Under the pieces are notes generated by a model. The model was not told the DNA's origin and did not search any database. It saw nothing but the letters and a program-made list of their open reading frames with translations. A stretch of DNA of 64,000 bases from the NCBI RefSeq assembly GCF_019049255.1, contig NZ_JAGMUJ010000130.1, positions 315,973 to 379,972 on the forward strand. The letters run 5' to 3'. Positions 23,969 through 32,332 of the stretch are shown one piece after another. The stretch is from Streptomyces sp. AC558_RSS880 (GTDB lineage: Bacteria; Actinomycetota; Actinomycetes; Streptomycetales; Streptomycetaceae). Made by a program: the position numbers and the translations under genes. How positions within the stretch are numbered: position 1 is the first letter of the stretch; every line of letters begins with the position of its first letter.

Positions 23969-25183
23969 ATGACGTGCGTACGGGAAGAGAGCGGGCAGGG
24001 TGACGCCGTGGGGCGGACGGCTCCGGTGGCGCGGGTGCGGGACGCCGTGCGGTGGGACGTGCGGTCCGTCGGCCGGGCGGCGCGGGCCGCGTGGCGGGGG
24101 CCGGGACGGGAGCGGGATCTGCTCGTCCAGTCGCTGAAGGCCGCCGCGGCGGCGCTGCTGGCCTGGCTGCTGGCGCAGGTGTGGCTCGGCGACCCGATGG
24201 CCCTGATGGCGCCCTGGGTGGCACTGGTCCTGGTGCAGGCCACCGTCTACAGCTCGCTGGTGCAGGCGGCGCGGCAGTTCACGGCGATCTGCGTGGGAGC
24301 CCTCGTGGCATCGGGGGCGCAGGCGGTCACCGGCGACACCACGGGCGCCCTGGCACTGTCCGTGCCGGTGCTGATGCTGCTGTCGAACTGGCCGCGCTTC
24401 GGCGACCAGGGCGTCTACGCCGCCACCACGGCCGTCTTCACGATCGCCACGGGAACGGTGAGCGCGGTCGCCGTCGGGCACCGGCTGGGGCAGGCGGCGC
24501 TCGGCGCGGTCATCGGCATCGCCGTCAACGCGCTGGTCCTGCCGCCGATCCATCTGCGGGACGTACGGGAGAACCTGGCGGCGCTCGCCCGCGAGGCGGG
24601 TGACGTGCTGCACGCCGTCGCCGGGGATCTGCGCGGGGGCGAGTGGGACGCGCAGACCGCCGCGGGCCGGCTCGGTGCCGCGGCGCGGCTGCAGGACCGT
24701 CTGGAGGCGCTGCGCTCGGCCCGCGACTGGAGCAGGGAGAGCCTGCGGCTGACCTCGGGCGCCCTGCGCGCCCTGTACCGGGCGCCGACGGCGGCGCTGC
24801 CGCCGGAGGAGGAGGACGAGCGGTTCAGCCGCGTCACCGGACACGTCACGGCGCTGACCCGCACGCTCGCGGTGGCCGCCGACGAGGACCGTACGCCCGC
24901 CGCTCCGGACGCCGCGGTGCTGAGCTGCTACGCGGAACTGCTGGAGCTGATCGGCGACGCCTGCCACGCGGAGGCCGACCGGCTGCCGACCGGTGGCACG
25001 CGCGTGGACGCCCTCCTGGACGAGCGGACCGAGGCGGTGATGCGGGACCTGCACGGAAAACTCCAGGACGGGCTGCGCGAACAGGCCGGACGGGGCGCCG
25101 CGCGGACGGCCGTCCTGGGCACGCTGGTGCTCCAGGCCGAGAACCTCTGGGCCGAACTCGACGGCGGTGCCCGGGGCCGGTGA
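23969..25183 (+). CDS. FUSC/aromatic-acid exporter family membrane protein
   Basis: 404 aa from ATG 23969; a GTG at 24008 is an alternative start. After a basic N-terminus come about six membrane spans (residues 52-195), including LAWLLAQVWLGDPMALMAPWVALVLVQATVYSSLVQAARQF. A helical cytoplasmic region of about 200 residues, rich in Arg and Glu, follows. This is the half-size FUSC/ArAE arrangement. Relatives are implicated in efflux of hydroxylated aromatic acids. A second family member lies at 30239-31474. Confidence 0.82.
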   Translation: MTCVREESGQGDAVGRTAPVARVRDAVRWDVRSVGRAARAAWRGPGRERDLLVQSLKAAAAALLAWLLAQVWLGDPMALMAPWVALVLVQATVYSSLVQAARQFTAICVGALVASGAQAVTGDTTGALALSVPVLMLLSNWPRFGDQGVYAATTAVFTIATGTVSAVAVGHRLGQAALGAVIGIAVNALVLPPIHLRDVRENLAALAREAGDVLHAVAGDLRGGEWDAQTAAGRLGAAARLQDRLEALRSARDWSRESLRLTSGALRALYRAPTAALPPEEEDERFSRVTGHVTALTRTLAVAADEDRTPAAPDAAVLSCYAELLELIGDACHAEADRLPTGGTRVDALLDERTEAVMRDLHGKLQDGLREQAGRGAARTAVLGTLVLQAENLWAELDGGARGR

Positions 25184-25285
25184 CACACGTCACGCCCACA
25201 AACGGCCGGACGCGGAACACCCGGAGGTGGTTCTCCGTTGAACCGATCGTGGGTGCGGACGGGACAGTGTCCCCGGGCCTCATCA

Positions 25286-25413
25286 TCCGCCCACAGGGAC
25301 GATCGTTCGGCTGAAGCCCTGTGGAGCCTTTCGCCGAGAGGCGACCGCCGTCCGCGCCCACCACCGAGCCGCCCCGGCCGTGATTCCCCCGTCGCGGTCG
25401 GGGCTTCCCTTTT
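25286..25413 (+). ncRNA. Candidate structured small RNA with terminator
   Basis: Within a 395-bp gap without a gene, three hairpins follow each other: an 8-bp stem CCACAGGG / CCCTGTGG (25291-25298, 25317-25324); a 5-bp stem TCGCC / GGCGA closed by a GAGA tetraloop (25331-25344); and a 12-bp stem with two wobble pairs (25372-25383, 25392-25403) with a TTCCCCCG loop, followed by CTTCCCTTTT. The last looks like an intrinsic terminator on the plus strand. It could also be the terminator and 3' UTR of the FUSC gene 100 bp upstream. No -10/-35 pair of good quality was found, but a TTGAAC at 25238 is near. The C-rich loop recalls the actinobacterial 6C RNAs, though only one such hairpin is present. 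Confidence 0.4.
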
Positions 25414-25578
25414 GCCCCGCTCCGGGCGTCGCTCGGCTTCGAGAGCGCTCCCCTTCGTGGTGTGCCGGACATGAGCGACGACAGCGGCGCACAGCTCGGC
25501 CCGCCGACGGGCGTGCACGCCTTCGGCTGAGGGGTACTCGGCCGGCCCGCGGAGCAGCCGGCCGAGAGGAGCGGGAAG

Positions 25579-26610
25579 GTGAGCAGCACAGCGGGCATGA
25601 GGGTCGTCGTCACGGGTGCCACCGGCAATGTCGGGACCAGCGTGGTGCGGGTCCTCTCGCAGGAACCGGAGGTCGGCTCCGTGCGGGGCCTGGCACGGCG
25701 GATCCCCGACCTGTCGCCCCCGAAGACCGAGTGGTCGGCGGTGGACCTGGCCTCGGACCGGCCCGGTCTCGTCGAGGAGTTCACCGGCGCGGACGCGGTG
25801 ATCCATCTGGCGTGGGCGTTCCAGCCGACGCACGATCCGGCGACCACCTGGCGCACCAATGTGCTCGGCAGCATGCGGGTGTTCGACGCGGTGGCCGAGG
25901 CGGGGGTGCCGGCGCTGGTGCACGCCTCGTCGGTCGGGGCGTACTCACCGGGGCCGAAGGACCACGCGGTGGACGAGTCGTGGCCGACGCACGGCTGGCC
26001 GGACGCCGCGTACTGCCGGGAGAAGGCGTACCTGGAACGGGCCCTGGACACGTTCGAGCGTGATCACCCGGGGACGCGGGTGGTACGGATGCGGCCCGCG
26101 TTCCTCTTCAAGCGGGAGTCGGGGAGCGAGCAGCGCCGTATCTTCGGCGGCCGTTTCCTGCCGGGTCCCCTGGCACGGCCCGATCTGCTGCCCGCCCTCC
26201 CGGACGTTCCGGGACTGCGGGTGCAGGCGCTGCACACCGACGACGCGGCCCATGCCTACCGGCTGGCCGTGCTGTCCGCCGAGGCGCGGGGGGCCTTCAA
26301 CCTCGCCGCGGAGCCGACGGTCGACGCGGAGCTGCTCGGGGAGATGCTCGGGACGCGCCGGGTGCGGCTGCCGCGCACCGCCGCCCGCTCGGCGGTCGCC
26401 GCCGCCTGGGGGCTGCGCCTGCTGCCCGCCTCGCCGCATCTGTTCGACGCGGTGCTGAGGCTGCCGCTGATGGACTGCACGCGTGCGCGCGTGGAGCTCG
26501 GCTGGCGGCCGGAGCACACGGCGACGCAGGTGGTGGAGGAGTTCCTGCTGGGCGTGCAGCAGGGCGCCGGGGAGGACACGGAACCGATGCGGGGCCGCAA
26601 GGTCGGCTGA
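25579..26610 (+). CDS. NAD-dependent epimerase/dehydratase (extended SDR)
   Basis: 343 aa, GTG 25579 with AGGAG upstream. The Rossmann motif VTGATGNVGTSV is at about residues 12-23. ASSVGAYSPG and the Tyr-x-x-x-Lys in AYCREKAYLERA form the catalytic set of extended SDRs. The family acts on nucleotide sugars or on substituted alcohols and ketones. No sugar pathway genes surround it. The 395 bp in front contain the candidate small RNA. Confidence 0.88.
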   Translation: MSSTAGMRVVVTGATGNVGTSVVRVLSQEPEVGSVRGLARRIPDLSPPKTEWSAVDLASDRPGLVEEFTGADAVIHLAWAFQPTHDPATTWRTNVLGSMRVFDAVAEAGVPALVHASSVGAYSPGPKDHAVDESWPTHGWPDAAYCREKAYLERALDTFERDHPGTRVVRMRPAFLFKRESGSEQRRIFGGRFLPGPLARPDLLPALPDVPGLRVQALHTDDAAHAYRLAVLSAEARGAFNLAAEPTVDAELLGEMLGTRRVRLPRTAARSAVAAAWGLRLLPASPHLFDAVLRLPLMDCTRARVELGWRPEHTATQVVEEFLLGVQQGAGEDTEPMRGRKVG

Positions 26611-26688
26611 GCACCGGGTCCCACCGGGTTTGACCGGTCCTCGCGGAGGTACCCGCGAGGGCTCGCGCACGAACGAGAGGAGAGCGCC

Positions 26689-26955
26689 GTGACCGACCAC
26701 CGCCTCGAAGGGCCCGGTGAGAACGGCGCCGGTGTTCCCCGCGACCTGCCGGACCAGCAGGCCGGTCCCGGGGAGGACCCCTGGGAGGTCGCACCCGCCG
26801 CCGCGGAACGGGAGAGCGAGAAGAAGGCCGACGAGCAGCGGGAGCCCGAGCCCGACGTCCCGGACACGGACGAGGCCGGCACCGGCCGGCAGGGCGCCCC
26901 GCACTCGGCGTCCGGCAACCCGGAACAACCGGTGCCGGACGAGTCCTCGGCGTAG
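26689..26955 (+). CDS. Small acidic, disordered protein
   Basis: 88 aa, GTG 26689 with GAGAGGAGAG upstream. The composition is dominated by Glu, Asp, Pro, Gly and Ala with hardly any hydrophobic residues, so it is probably unfolded on its own. No domain is recognisable. It lies 78 bp downstream of the epimerase gene on the same strand. The ribosome-binding site and codon pattern support translation; the function is unknown. Confidence 0.6.
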   Translation: MTDHRLEGPGENGAGVPRDLPDQQAGPGEDPWEVAPAAAERESEKKADEQREPEPDVPDTDEAGTGRQGAPHSASGNPEQPVPDESSA

Positions 26956-27147
26956 CCGGCTTGCGCGGACGGGCCCTGCGCGGCACCGGGTTCGCGGGGC
27001 CGTCGCGCCGGCTTTCCCACGCCCGGTCCCTCCCTCGCTCCCGGCTTCGCTCGAGCGGGGGTCCCGTGCGCGGGTGCGCGCCACCGCCCCGGTCCGGCTG
27101 TCGGACGCGGCCGGATTCCCTCCGCCCCGGTACGCCGGGCGATGCGC

Positions 27148-28437
27148 CTAGCGCGGGGTGCGCTCCTGAAGGGCCGTGTGCCAGGCGGGGGGCGGGGACT
27201 GCGGGTCCGGGTCGGGGCGGCGGCCGCCGCGGGCGAAGAAGTCGGCGAGCGGCAGGATCGCGGCGCCGACGGTGACCGCGTCGGGGCCGAGCCGGCCCAG
27301 TTCGATCGTCACCTTCTCGGCCGGGTGGCGCAGCGCGTACGACAGGGCGTGCCGGTGCACGGACGGCAGGAAGCGGGAGCCGAGCTGGAGGCCGGCCCAG
27401 CCGCCCATGAGGATGCGCTCGGGCTGGAAGAGGTTGATCAGGTCGGACAGGCCCGCGCCCAGGTACTCGGCGGTCTCCTCCAGCACGGCGAGCGCCACGG
27501 GGTCGGGGGCGCCGTCGTCGGCCGGGTAGGCGGCGGCGAGCATCGCCGTCAGCGCCGTCTCCTCGTCCGTGCCCTCGGGCACCCGGCCGCCCTCCTCCCG
27601 CCACCGGGCGAGCAGCGACTCGGCGCCCGCGTACGCCTCCAGGCAGCCGAGCGCGCCGCAGCGGCAGCGGCGTCCCCTGACCCGTACGGTCAGGTGCCCC
27701 CATTCGACCGCCCGGCCGTGTTCCACCTCGGGCGTGACCAGGCAAGCGCCGACGCCGGAGCCGAAGAGGACGACGAGGGCGTTGCGGGCGCCGCGTCCGG
27801 CGCCGAACCACATCTCGGCCTGGCCGAGGGTCTTGGCGCCGTTGTCGATGAAGTACGGCACCGTCTCGGGCAGCGGGGACCCGGCGCGGAGCAGGGACTC
27901 CAAGGGGACGGCGTCCCAGCCGATGGTCTGGCCGTGCACGACGGCGCCCCGGTCGGGGGTGTGCTCGACGATGCCGGGGACGCCGATGCCGACGCCGAGC
28001 AGCCGCTCGGGGGCGAGGCCGGCGCCGGCGAGCACCTCGGCGATGCCGGAGCGGATGTGGTCGACGATGACCTCGACCTCGTAGCGCTGCTGCTCCAGCG
28101 GGCGCTGCGCGCGGGCGAGTTCGGTGAGGGTCAGGTCGAACAGTTCGACGCGGACCCGGGTCTCGCCCACGTCGACGCCGATCATGTGGCCGCTGACCGG
28201 TGCCACCCGCAGCAGGGTGCGCGGACGGCCGCCGTCGGAGTCGACGCTGCCGGCCTCCTCCACGAGGCCGTCGGCGACCAGGTCCGCGACGACGTTGCTC
28301 ACGGATCCGGAGCTGAGCCCGGTCGCGGGGCCGAGCTCGAAGCGGCTCAGCGGGCCGTCGAAGTACAGCCGCTGCAGCACGGCCGTGCGGTTGGCCCGCC
28401 TGAGGTCGCGCACCGTGCGCCCGTTCCGCCCCGCCAT
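27148..28437 (-). CDS. ROK-family transcriptional regulator
   Basis: 429 aa, ATG 28437 with GGAAGGAG upstream. The N-terminal winged helix-turn-helix (about 5-65, VLQRLYFDGPLSRFELGPATGLSSGSVS) is followed by a ROK sugar-kinase-like domain: IGVDVGETRVRVELFDLT is the phosphate-1 motif, GVGIGVPG follows, and CRCGALGCLEAYAG is the zinc-binding CxCGxxGCxE motif. It resembles XylR/NagC-type repressors that respond to sugars or sugar phosphates. The target is not evident. It follows the APH-type gene on the same strand. TTCACATCATGAA at 28516-28528 upstream is a possible autoregulatory site. Confidence 0.9.
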   Translation of the reverse strand: MAGRNGRTVRDLRRANRTAVLQRLYFDGPLSRFELGPATGLSSGSVSNVVADLVADGLVEEAGSVDSDGGRPRTLLRVAPVSGHMIGVDVGETRVRVELFDLTLTELARAQRPLEQQRYEVEVIVDHIRSGIAEVLAGAGLAPERLLGVGIGVPGIVEHTPDRGAVVHGQTIGWDAVPLESLLRAGSPLPETVPYFIDNGAKTLGQAEMWFGAGRGARNALVVLFGSGVGACLVTPEVEHGRAVEWGHLTVRVRGRRCRCGALGCLEAYAGAESLLARWREEGGRVPEGTDEETALTAMLAAAYPADDGAPDPVALAVLEETAEYLGAGLSDLINLFQPERILMGGWAGLQLGSRFLPSVHRHALSYALRHPAEKVTIELGRLGPDAVTVGAAILPLADFFARGGRRPDPDPQSPPPAWHTALQERTPR

Positions 28438-28528
28438 GTGGCTCCTTCCGAGACCCTGCCCGACCTGCAACATACCGCCGGGACACGACTCGGCGCGACT
28501 TCCTCTCCCCCTTATTTCATGATGTGAA

Positions 28529-29509
28529 CTAACAGAGGCCGCCGACTTCCTCCAGTGCTGCCTCCAGGTGCGGGGCGACGGTGGCCCGAACCCGTCGTTC
28601 CTGCTCGTCCCCGACCGCCCGCGGGATCGTCTCGGTGAGCATGATCAGGTAGAGGTAGGCGCGGTAGAGGGCGAGGCGGGCACGGGCCGCCGCGTCGAAG
28701 ACGGCCCGGCCGCCGGCCTCCCCGTACCCGGCGAGGAACGCCCGGTCCGTCCTGATGTCGCCGAGCAGGGCGAGGGAGACGAAATCGGCGAGCGGGTCGC
28801 CCCAGAACATGCGCTCCCCGTCGATGAGCCCACCGATCCGCGCCTCCCCCGCCGGCGTGCGCTCCACCAGGATGTTGCCCGGCCACAGGTCGAAATGGAC
28901 GAGGGCCGGCACCGTGACCTCGTCGAGCGCCCCGGCGGCGGTACGGATCACGGCGGCCACCTCGTCGACGGGGCGCGGCAGCCGGGCGCCGTAGTCGCGG
29001 GCGTCGGCGAGCACGGCGTCGGTCATCGCGGTGAACGCGGTCCGCCAGTCGGGGGCGAGCGGGCCGAGGGCGCCGGACGGGTAGCCGAATCCCGGTCCGG
29101 TCACCCGGTGCAGCCGGGCCACCTGACGGCCGAGCTCCGTGCGCAGCCCCTCCCGCTCCCCGTCGGCCGGCTCCGCCTGCGTCCAGGGCTCGCCCGGGCA
29201 GGCGGTCATCAGCAGATACGGTACGGAGGTGTCGCCTCCGACGGACACGGCGCGCGGGGCGGGGACACCGGCCTCGGCGGCCCCGGCGCAGAAGTCCGCC
29301 TCGGAGACGAGCAGGCGCCGCTCGTGCCGGAGGCCGGGGGTGGCGGGCGCGGGCGGGACCTTGAGCACGTAGCGGCCGCCGTCGGTGAGGAGGAGCTCCT
29401 CGACGGTGTTGTAGGTGCCCCCGCTCAGCGGGCGCACCCCGGCGAGCGCGTCGGGCGGCAGTCCCGCCCCCGCGAGCACCCGGCGGGCCCGCTCCCAGGA
29501 ATCCCCCAT
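28529..29509 (-). CDS. Aminoglycoside-phosphotransferase-like (APH) kinase
   Basis: 326 aa, ATG 29509 with GGGAGG upstream. The protein-kinase-like fold has LSGGTYNTVEELLL as nucleotide loop, RYVLKVPP with the ATP-binding Lys, LVHFDLWPGNILVE as catalytic loop (HxDxxxxN) and GGLIDGERMFWGDPLADF as metal-binding Asp segment. APH-family enzymes phosphorylate aminoglycosides, homoserine, choline or sugar amines. This divergent member should not be called a resistance gene on sequence alone. Confidence 0.85.
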   Translation of the reverse strand: MGDSWERARRVLAGAGLPPDALAGVRPLSGGTYNTVEELLLTDGGRYVLKVPPAPATPGLRHERRLLVSEADFCAGAAEAGVPAPRAVSVGGDTSVPYLLMTACPGEPWTQAEPADGEREGLRTELGRQVARLHRVTGPGFGYPSGALGPLAPDWRTAFTAMTDAVLADARDYGARLPRPVDEVAAVIRTAAGALDEVTVPALVHFDLWPGNILVERTPAGEARIGGLIDGERMFWGDPLADFVSLALLGDIRTDRAFLAGYGEAGGRAVFDAAARARLALYRAYLYLIMLTETIPRAVGDEQERRVRATVAPHLEAALEEVGGLC

Positions 29510-29620
29510 CGTCCACACCCTCCCCCTCGGCGACTGCGGTACAGCGTACGGAACCCAGGCAAGCACGGCCCCCGGAAAAATCGCTGGCTCCCCCCGACGC
29601 CGGATATCTACCCTGACCCA

Positions 29621-29643
29621 GAAACCTAGACCCCCTAGGTTTC
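29621..29643. promoter_or_regulatory. Perfect inverted repeat upstream of the FBP-domain gene
   Basis: GAAACCTAG, 5 nt (ACCCC), CTAGGTTTC: nine perfect base pairs in an A/T-richer stretch 27 bp before the FBP-domain start. It could be a repressor operator or a hairpin in the 5' leader. It may also influence the divergent APH-type gene. Confidence 0.55.
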
Positions 29644-29669
29644 GAAAGAGCACGCCAGGAGACGACCCC

Positions 29670-30158
29670 ATGAGAGCACTCACCGAGCAGGACATCCGCG
29701 GTTCGTTCATCAACTGCTCGAAGGGTGAGGCCAAGCGGCTGGCCGTACCGCGCGACCTGGGCGAGCGTCCCTGGGACGACCTCGACTTCCTGGGCTGGCG
29801 CGATCCCGGCGCGCCCGACCGCAGCTATCTCGTCACCGAGCGGGAGGACCGTCTCGTCGGGGTGGCCATGCGCTTCCAGCCCGCTCAGCGCGGCTTTCTG
29901 CACCGCAGCATGTGCTCCCTGTGCCTGACGACCCATCCGCGCGGCGGTGTCGCCCTGATGACCGCGCGCAAGGCGGGCCCGGCCGGCCGGGAGGGCAACT
30001 CGGTCGGCGCCTACATGTGCACCGACCTCGCCTGCTCCCTCTATCTGCGCGGCAGGAAGGTCCCGGAGACCGGTGCCCGCTTCGAGGAGAGCCTCACCCT
30101 GGAGCAGCAGATCGCCCGCACCCGGGGCAACCTGTTCGCCTTCCTCGACAAGCTGTAG
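29670..30158 (+). CDS. FBP-domain zinc-binding protein (FusB-like treble clef)
   Basis: 162 aa, ATG 29670 after CAGGAGACGACCCC. N-terminal DIRGSFINCSKGEAKRL and a C-terminal four-cysteine treble clef (MCSLC near residue 80 and MCTDLAC near 115) are the pattern of the FBP domain. That domain is shared with the C-terminal part of FusB/FusC, the proteins that bind elongation factor G and rescue it from fusidic acid. A ribosome- or EF-G-related role is possible but unproven for the actinobacterial proteins. A perfect 23-bp inverted repeat precedes the start. Confidence 0.85.
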   Translation: MRALTEQDIRGSFINCSKGEAKRLAVPRDLGERPWDDLDFLGWRDPGAPDRSYLVTEREDRLVGVAMRFQPAQRGFLHRSMCSLCLTTHPRGGVALMTARKAGPAGREGNSVGAYMCTDLACSLYLRGRKVPETGARFEESLTLEQQIARTRGNLFAFLDKL

Positions 30159-30238
30159 GCCCGGCCGCCTGTCCCCCGGGGGACTGCCGTCGCAGGTGAA
30201 CACGTTCGTTGCGTCCGGGGAAGGGGAACCGTCCGAGG

Positions 30239-31474
30239 ATGCAAGTGGTACGTGAGATGACAGCGCCGGCCCTCGAGTTCGTGAAGCGGCACCGGGACCC
30301 GGTGACCGTGCAGATGGTGAGGTCGGCCGCCGCGGCGACGGTCGCCTACGTCATCGCGCTGCGGCTGAGTCCGGAGGCCGCACCGCTCACCGCGCCGCTG
30401 ACCGCGCTGCTCGTCGTCCAGGTCACCCTGTACTCCACGCTCACCACCGGGATGCGCCGGGTGAACTCCGTGGTGACCGGCGTCGTCGTGGCGATCCTCT
30501 TCAGCCTCCTGGTGGGTCTGACCTGGTGGAGTCTGGGCCTGCTCATCCTGGCGTCGCTGATCGTCGGCCATCTGGTGCGGGTGGACGAGTTCGTGCCCGA
30601 GGTGGCGATCAGCGCGATGCTGGTGCTCGGGGTGACCACGCACGGGGACACCGCCTGGGCCCGGATCGTGGAGACGCTGATCGGAGCGCTCGTCGGGATG
30701 GGGTTCAACCTCCTGCTCGCCCCGCCCGTGTGGGTGGAGGAGGCCGGCGAGTCGATCGAGGAGCTGGCGCGCCGGGTGCGGCAGCTGATGCTGCGGATCG
30801 GCGAGGAGGCGGCGGGCCGTACGCCCCCGCACCGCGCGGCGGCCCGGCTGCACGAGGCCCGCCGCCTGGACCACGACATCACCGAGGTCGACGCGGACCT
30901 CCGGCAGGCGGAGGACAGCCTGCGGCTCAATCCGCGGGTGCGCGAGGGCCTGCTGCACCGGGTGGTGCTGCGCACCGGCCTCGACACGCTGGAGATCTGC
31001 ACGGTGGTGCTGCGGGTGCTGGCGCGCACGCTGACCGACCTGGCCAAGGAGCGCGACCCGGAGCCGCTGTTCGATCCGGAGACGGGCGCCGCCTTCGAGG
31101 AGCTGCTGTCCGAGATCGCGGACGCCGTGGTCAGCTTCGCGGTGCTGGTGACCACGAGCGTGAGCGCGAACGCCGAGTCGGCGGAGGAACGGCTCGCCTC
31201 CCAGCTGCGGCAGGCGGCCGCCACCCGCGACAAGCTGGCCCGGCTGCTCTTCGAGCAGGCCCGGCGCGACGCGCGCCAGTGGCAGTTGCTCGGCGCCGTG
31301 CTGACCGAGGTCAACCGCATCCTCGACGAGATGGACACCGAGCACCGCACGCGCCGGCTGTTCGAGGAACTGGACCGGCACTCACAGGCGCAGCGCGAGC
31401 GGCTGCCGCGGCTCACCCGGATGCGGGAGCGGCTGGGCCAAAAGCGCCGTGGCGCCTCCCACCGCTCCAAGTGA
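30239..31474 (+). CDS. FUSC/aromatic-acid exporter family membrane protein (second copy)
   Basis: About 411 aa, ATG 30239 with AAGGGG upstream. Six membrane spans (about 25-175, including PLTALLVVQVTLYSTLTTGMRRVNSVV) are followed by a long helical cytoplasmic region with many Arg, Glu and Leu residues. Same topology as the protein at 23969-25183, with only moderate similarity, so this is not a recent duplication. Likely an efflux component for small aromatic acids; the substrate is unknown. Confidence 0.83.
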   Translation: MQVVREMTAPALEFVKRHRDPVTVQMVRSAAAATVAYVIALRLSPEAAPLTAPLTALLVVQVTLYSTLTTGMRRVNSVVTGVVVAILFSLLVGLTWWSLGLLILASLIVGHLVRVDEFVPEVAISAMLVLGVTTHGDTAWARIVETLIGALVGMGFNLLLAPPVWVEEAGESIEELARRVRQLMLRIGEEAAGRTPPHRAAARLHEARRLDHDITEVDADLRQAEDSLRLNPRVREGLLHRVVLRTGLDTLEICTVVLRVLARTLTDLAKERDPEPLFDPETGAAFEELLSEIADAVVSFAVLVTTSVSANAESAEERLASQLRQAAATRDKLARLLFEQARRDARQWQLLGAVLTEVNRILDEMDTEHRTRRLFEELDRHSQAQRERLPRLTRMRERLGQKRRGASHRSK

Positions 31475-31515
31475 CGCGCTCGGCCGGAGACGCCCGTACG
31501 ACCGGGTCCTCCGCG

Positions 31516-32244
31516 TCACCCGTCGCCGTCCGTGCGCTGCCGCTGCAGCGCACGGGGGCAGGAGGCGGCGCTCGCCTGGGCGAGCAGCACGTGCATGCGC
31601 TCGGTGAGCTGGGAGACGTCGTCGGCGGGCGCGTGGAACGGCAGGCGTACGTCACCGTCCGCGCGGAGGCGTTCGATGCGCAGGGTCAGTCCGTGCCGGT
31701 CGACGGCGAGCGGCTGGACGCGGACCGCGCCGTGCAGGCTGCCGTGGTCGACCAGCCGGGTCAGCCGCTCGACGGCGTCGGCGTGGCAGTCGGCGAGGTG
31801 GGTCAGCAGCCGGGCCTCGGCGGTGGCGAGCCGGTCGGGCTCGGCGGCGGCGAACTCCTCGACGTCGACGACCAGGGCGCCGGACGGCTGCCGCAGCACC
31901 ACGCGCGTGGGCTGGAGGACGAGGTGCCCGTCCCGCACGGCGAACCAGCCGGCCAGCCACAGCCGGGCGCGGATCCGGTTGCGCACGGGGACGGGTGCCA
32001 CGTCGGCGAACTCCAGCACGGCGGACGGCTCGCCGCGGGGCGCGCAGATCGCGGCGGCGAGCAGGGCGCTGTCCTCGGGCACGTGCAGCAGCACCCGGCC
32101 GTCGTCGGTCACGCCGTGCGCGCCGACGAGCTCCTCCCGGGTGCCCTCCGCGGTCACCGTGCAGGACCACGCGGCGGCGAGCACCGAGCGGGCCCGTTCC
32201 GCCGCACCGGGCGCGGCCGTCCAGCCGTGCGTGTCGTCAGCCAT
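31516..32244 (-). CDS. DUF2470 protein, iron-box controlled
   Basis: 242 aa, ATG 32244 with AAGAGGAGG upstream. The N-terminal part AARSVLAAAWSCTVTAEG with LHVPEDSALLAAA has a split-barrel look. The central VVDVEEFAAAEPDRLATAEARLLTHLADCHADAVERLTRLV is the DUF2470 domain. This domain is also the C-terminal unit of HugZ-type haem-degrading proteins, and stand-alone versions occur in actinobacteria. A near-consensus IdeR/DmdR box lies 15 bp upstream, so expression should rise when iron is scarce. A role in haem or iron handling is the best inference. Confidence 0.82.
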   Translation of the reverse strand: MADDTHGWTAAPGAAERARSVLAAAWSCTVTAEGTREELVGAHGVTDDGRVLLHVPEDSALLAAAICAPRGEPSAVLEFADVAPVPVRNRIRARLWLAGWFAVRDGHLVLQPTRVVLRQPSGALVVDVEEFAAAEPDRLATAEARLLTHLADCHADAVERLTRLVDHGSLHGAVRVQPLAVDRHGLTLRIERLRADGDVRLPFHAPADDVSQLTERMHVLLAQASAASCPRALQRQRTDGDG

Positions 32245-32258
32245 CCCCGAACCTCCTC

Positions 32259-32277
32259 TTAGGTAAGCCTTGCCTAA
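32259..32277 (-). promoter_or_regulatory. Iron box (DmdR/IdeR operator)
   Basis: Read on the minus strand the 19-mer is TTAGGCAAGGCTTACCTAA, which matches the actinobacterial iron-box consensus TTAGGTTAGGCTCACCTAA at 16 of 19 positions. It lies between the DUF2470 start and the TetR gene, 15 bp from the former. An Fe(II)-loaded DmdR1-type repressor would block the DUF2470 promoter. Confidence 0.85.
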
Positions 32278-32332
32278 CCTATCGAAGATCGGAGTGCGCG
32301 CCAACCTGATGGCGTGATCTTCACGAGACCTT

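Noticed and set aside
22961..25186. N-terminal extension of the SDR on the minus strand (1011 codons in total)
   Set aside because: The extension is antisense to the HAD and FUSC genes, and the proper SDR start has a strong ribosome-binding site at 22960.
27034..27064. GCTCCCGGCTTCGCTCGAGC-like phrase between the small acidic gene and the ROK gene
   Set aside because: It resembles phrases common between Streptomyces genes, but it forms only an imperfect hairpin and no second copy was found in the window.
28529..29509. APH-like gene as an aminoglycoside resistance gene
   Set aside because: The kinase family is broad and no resistance-specific features are visible.
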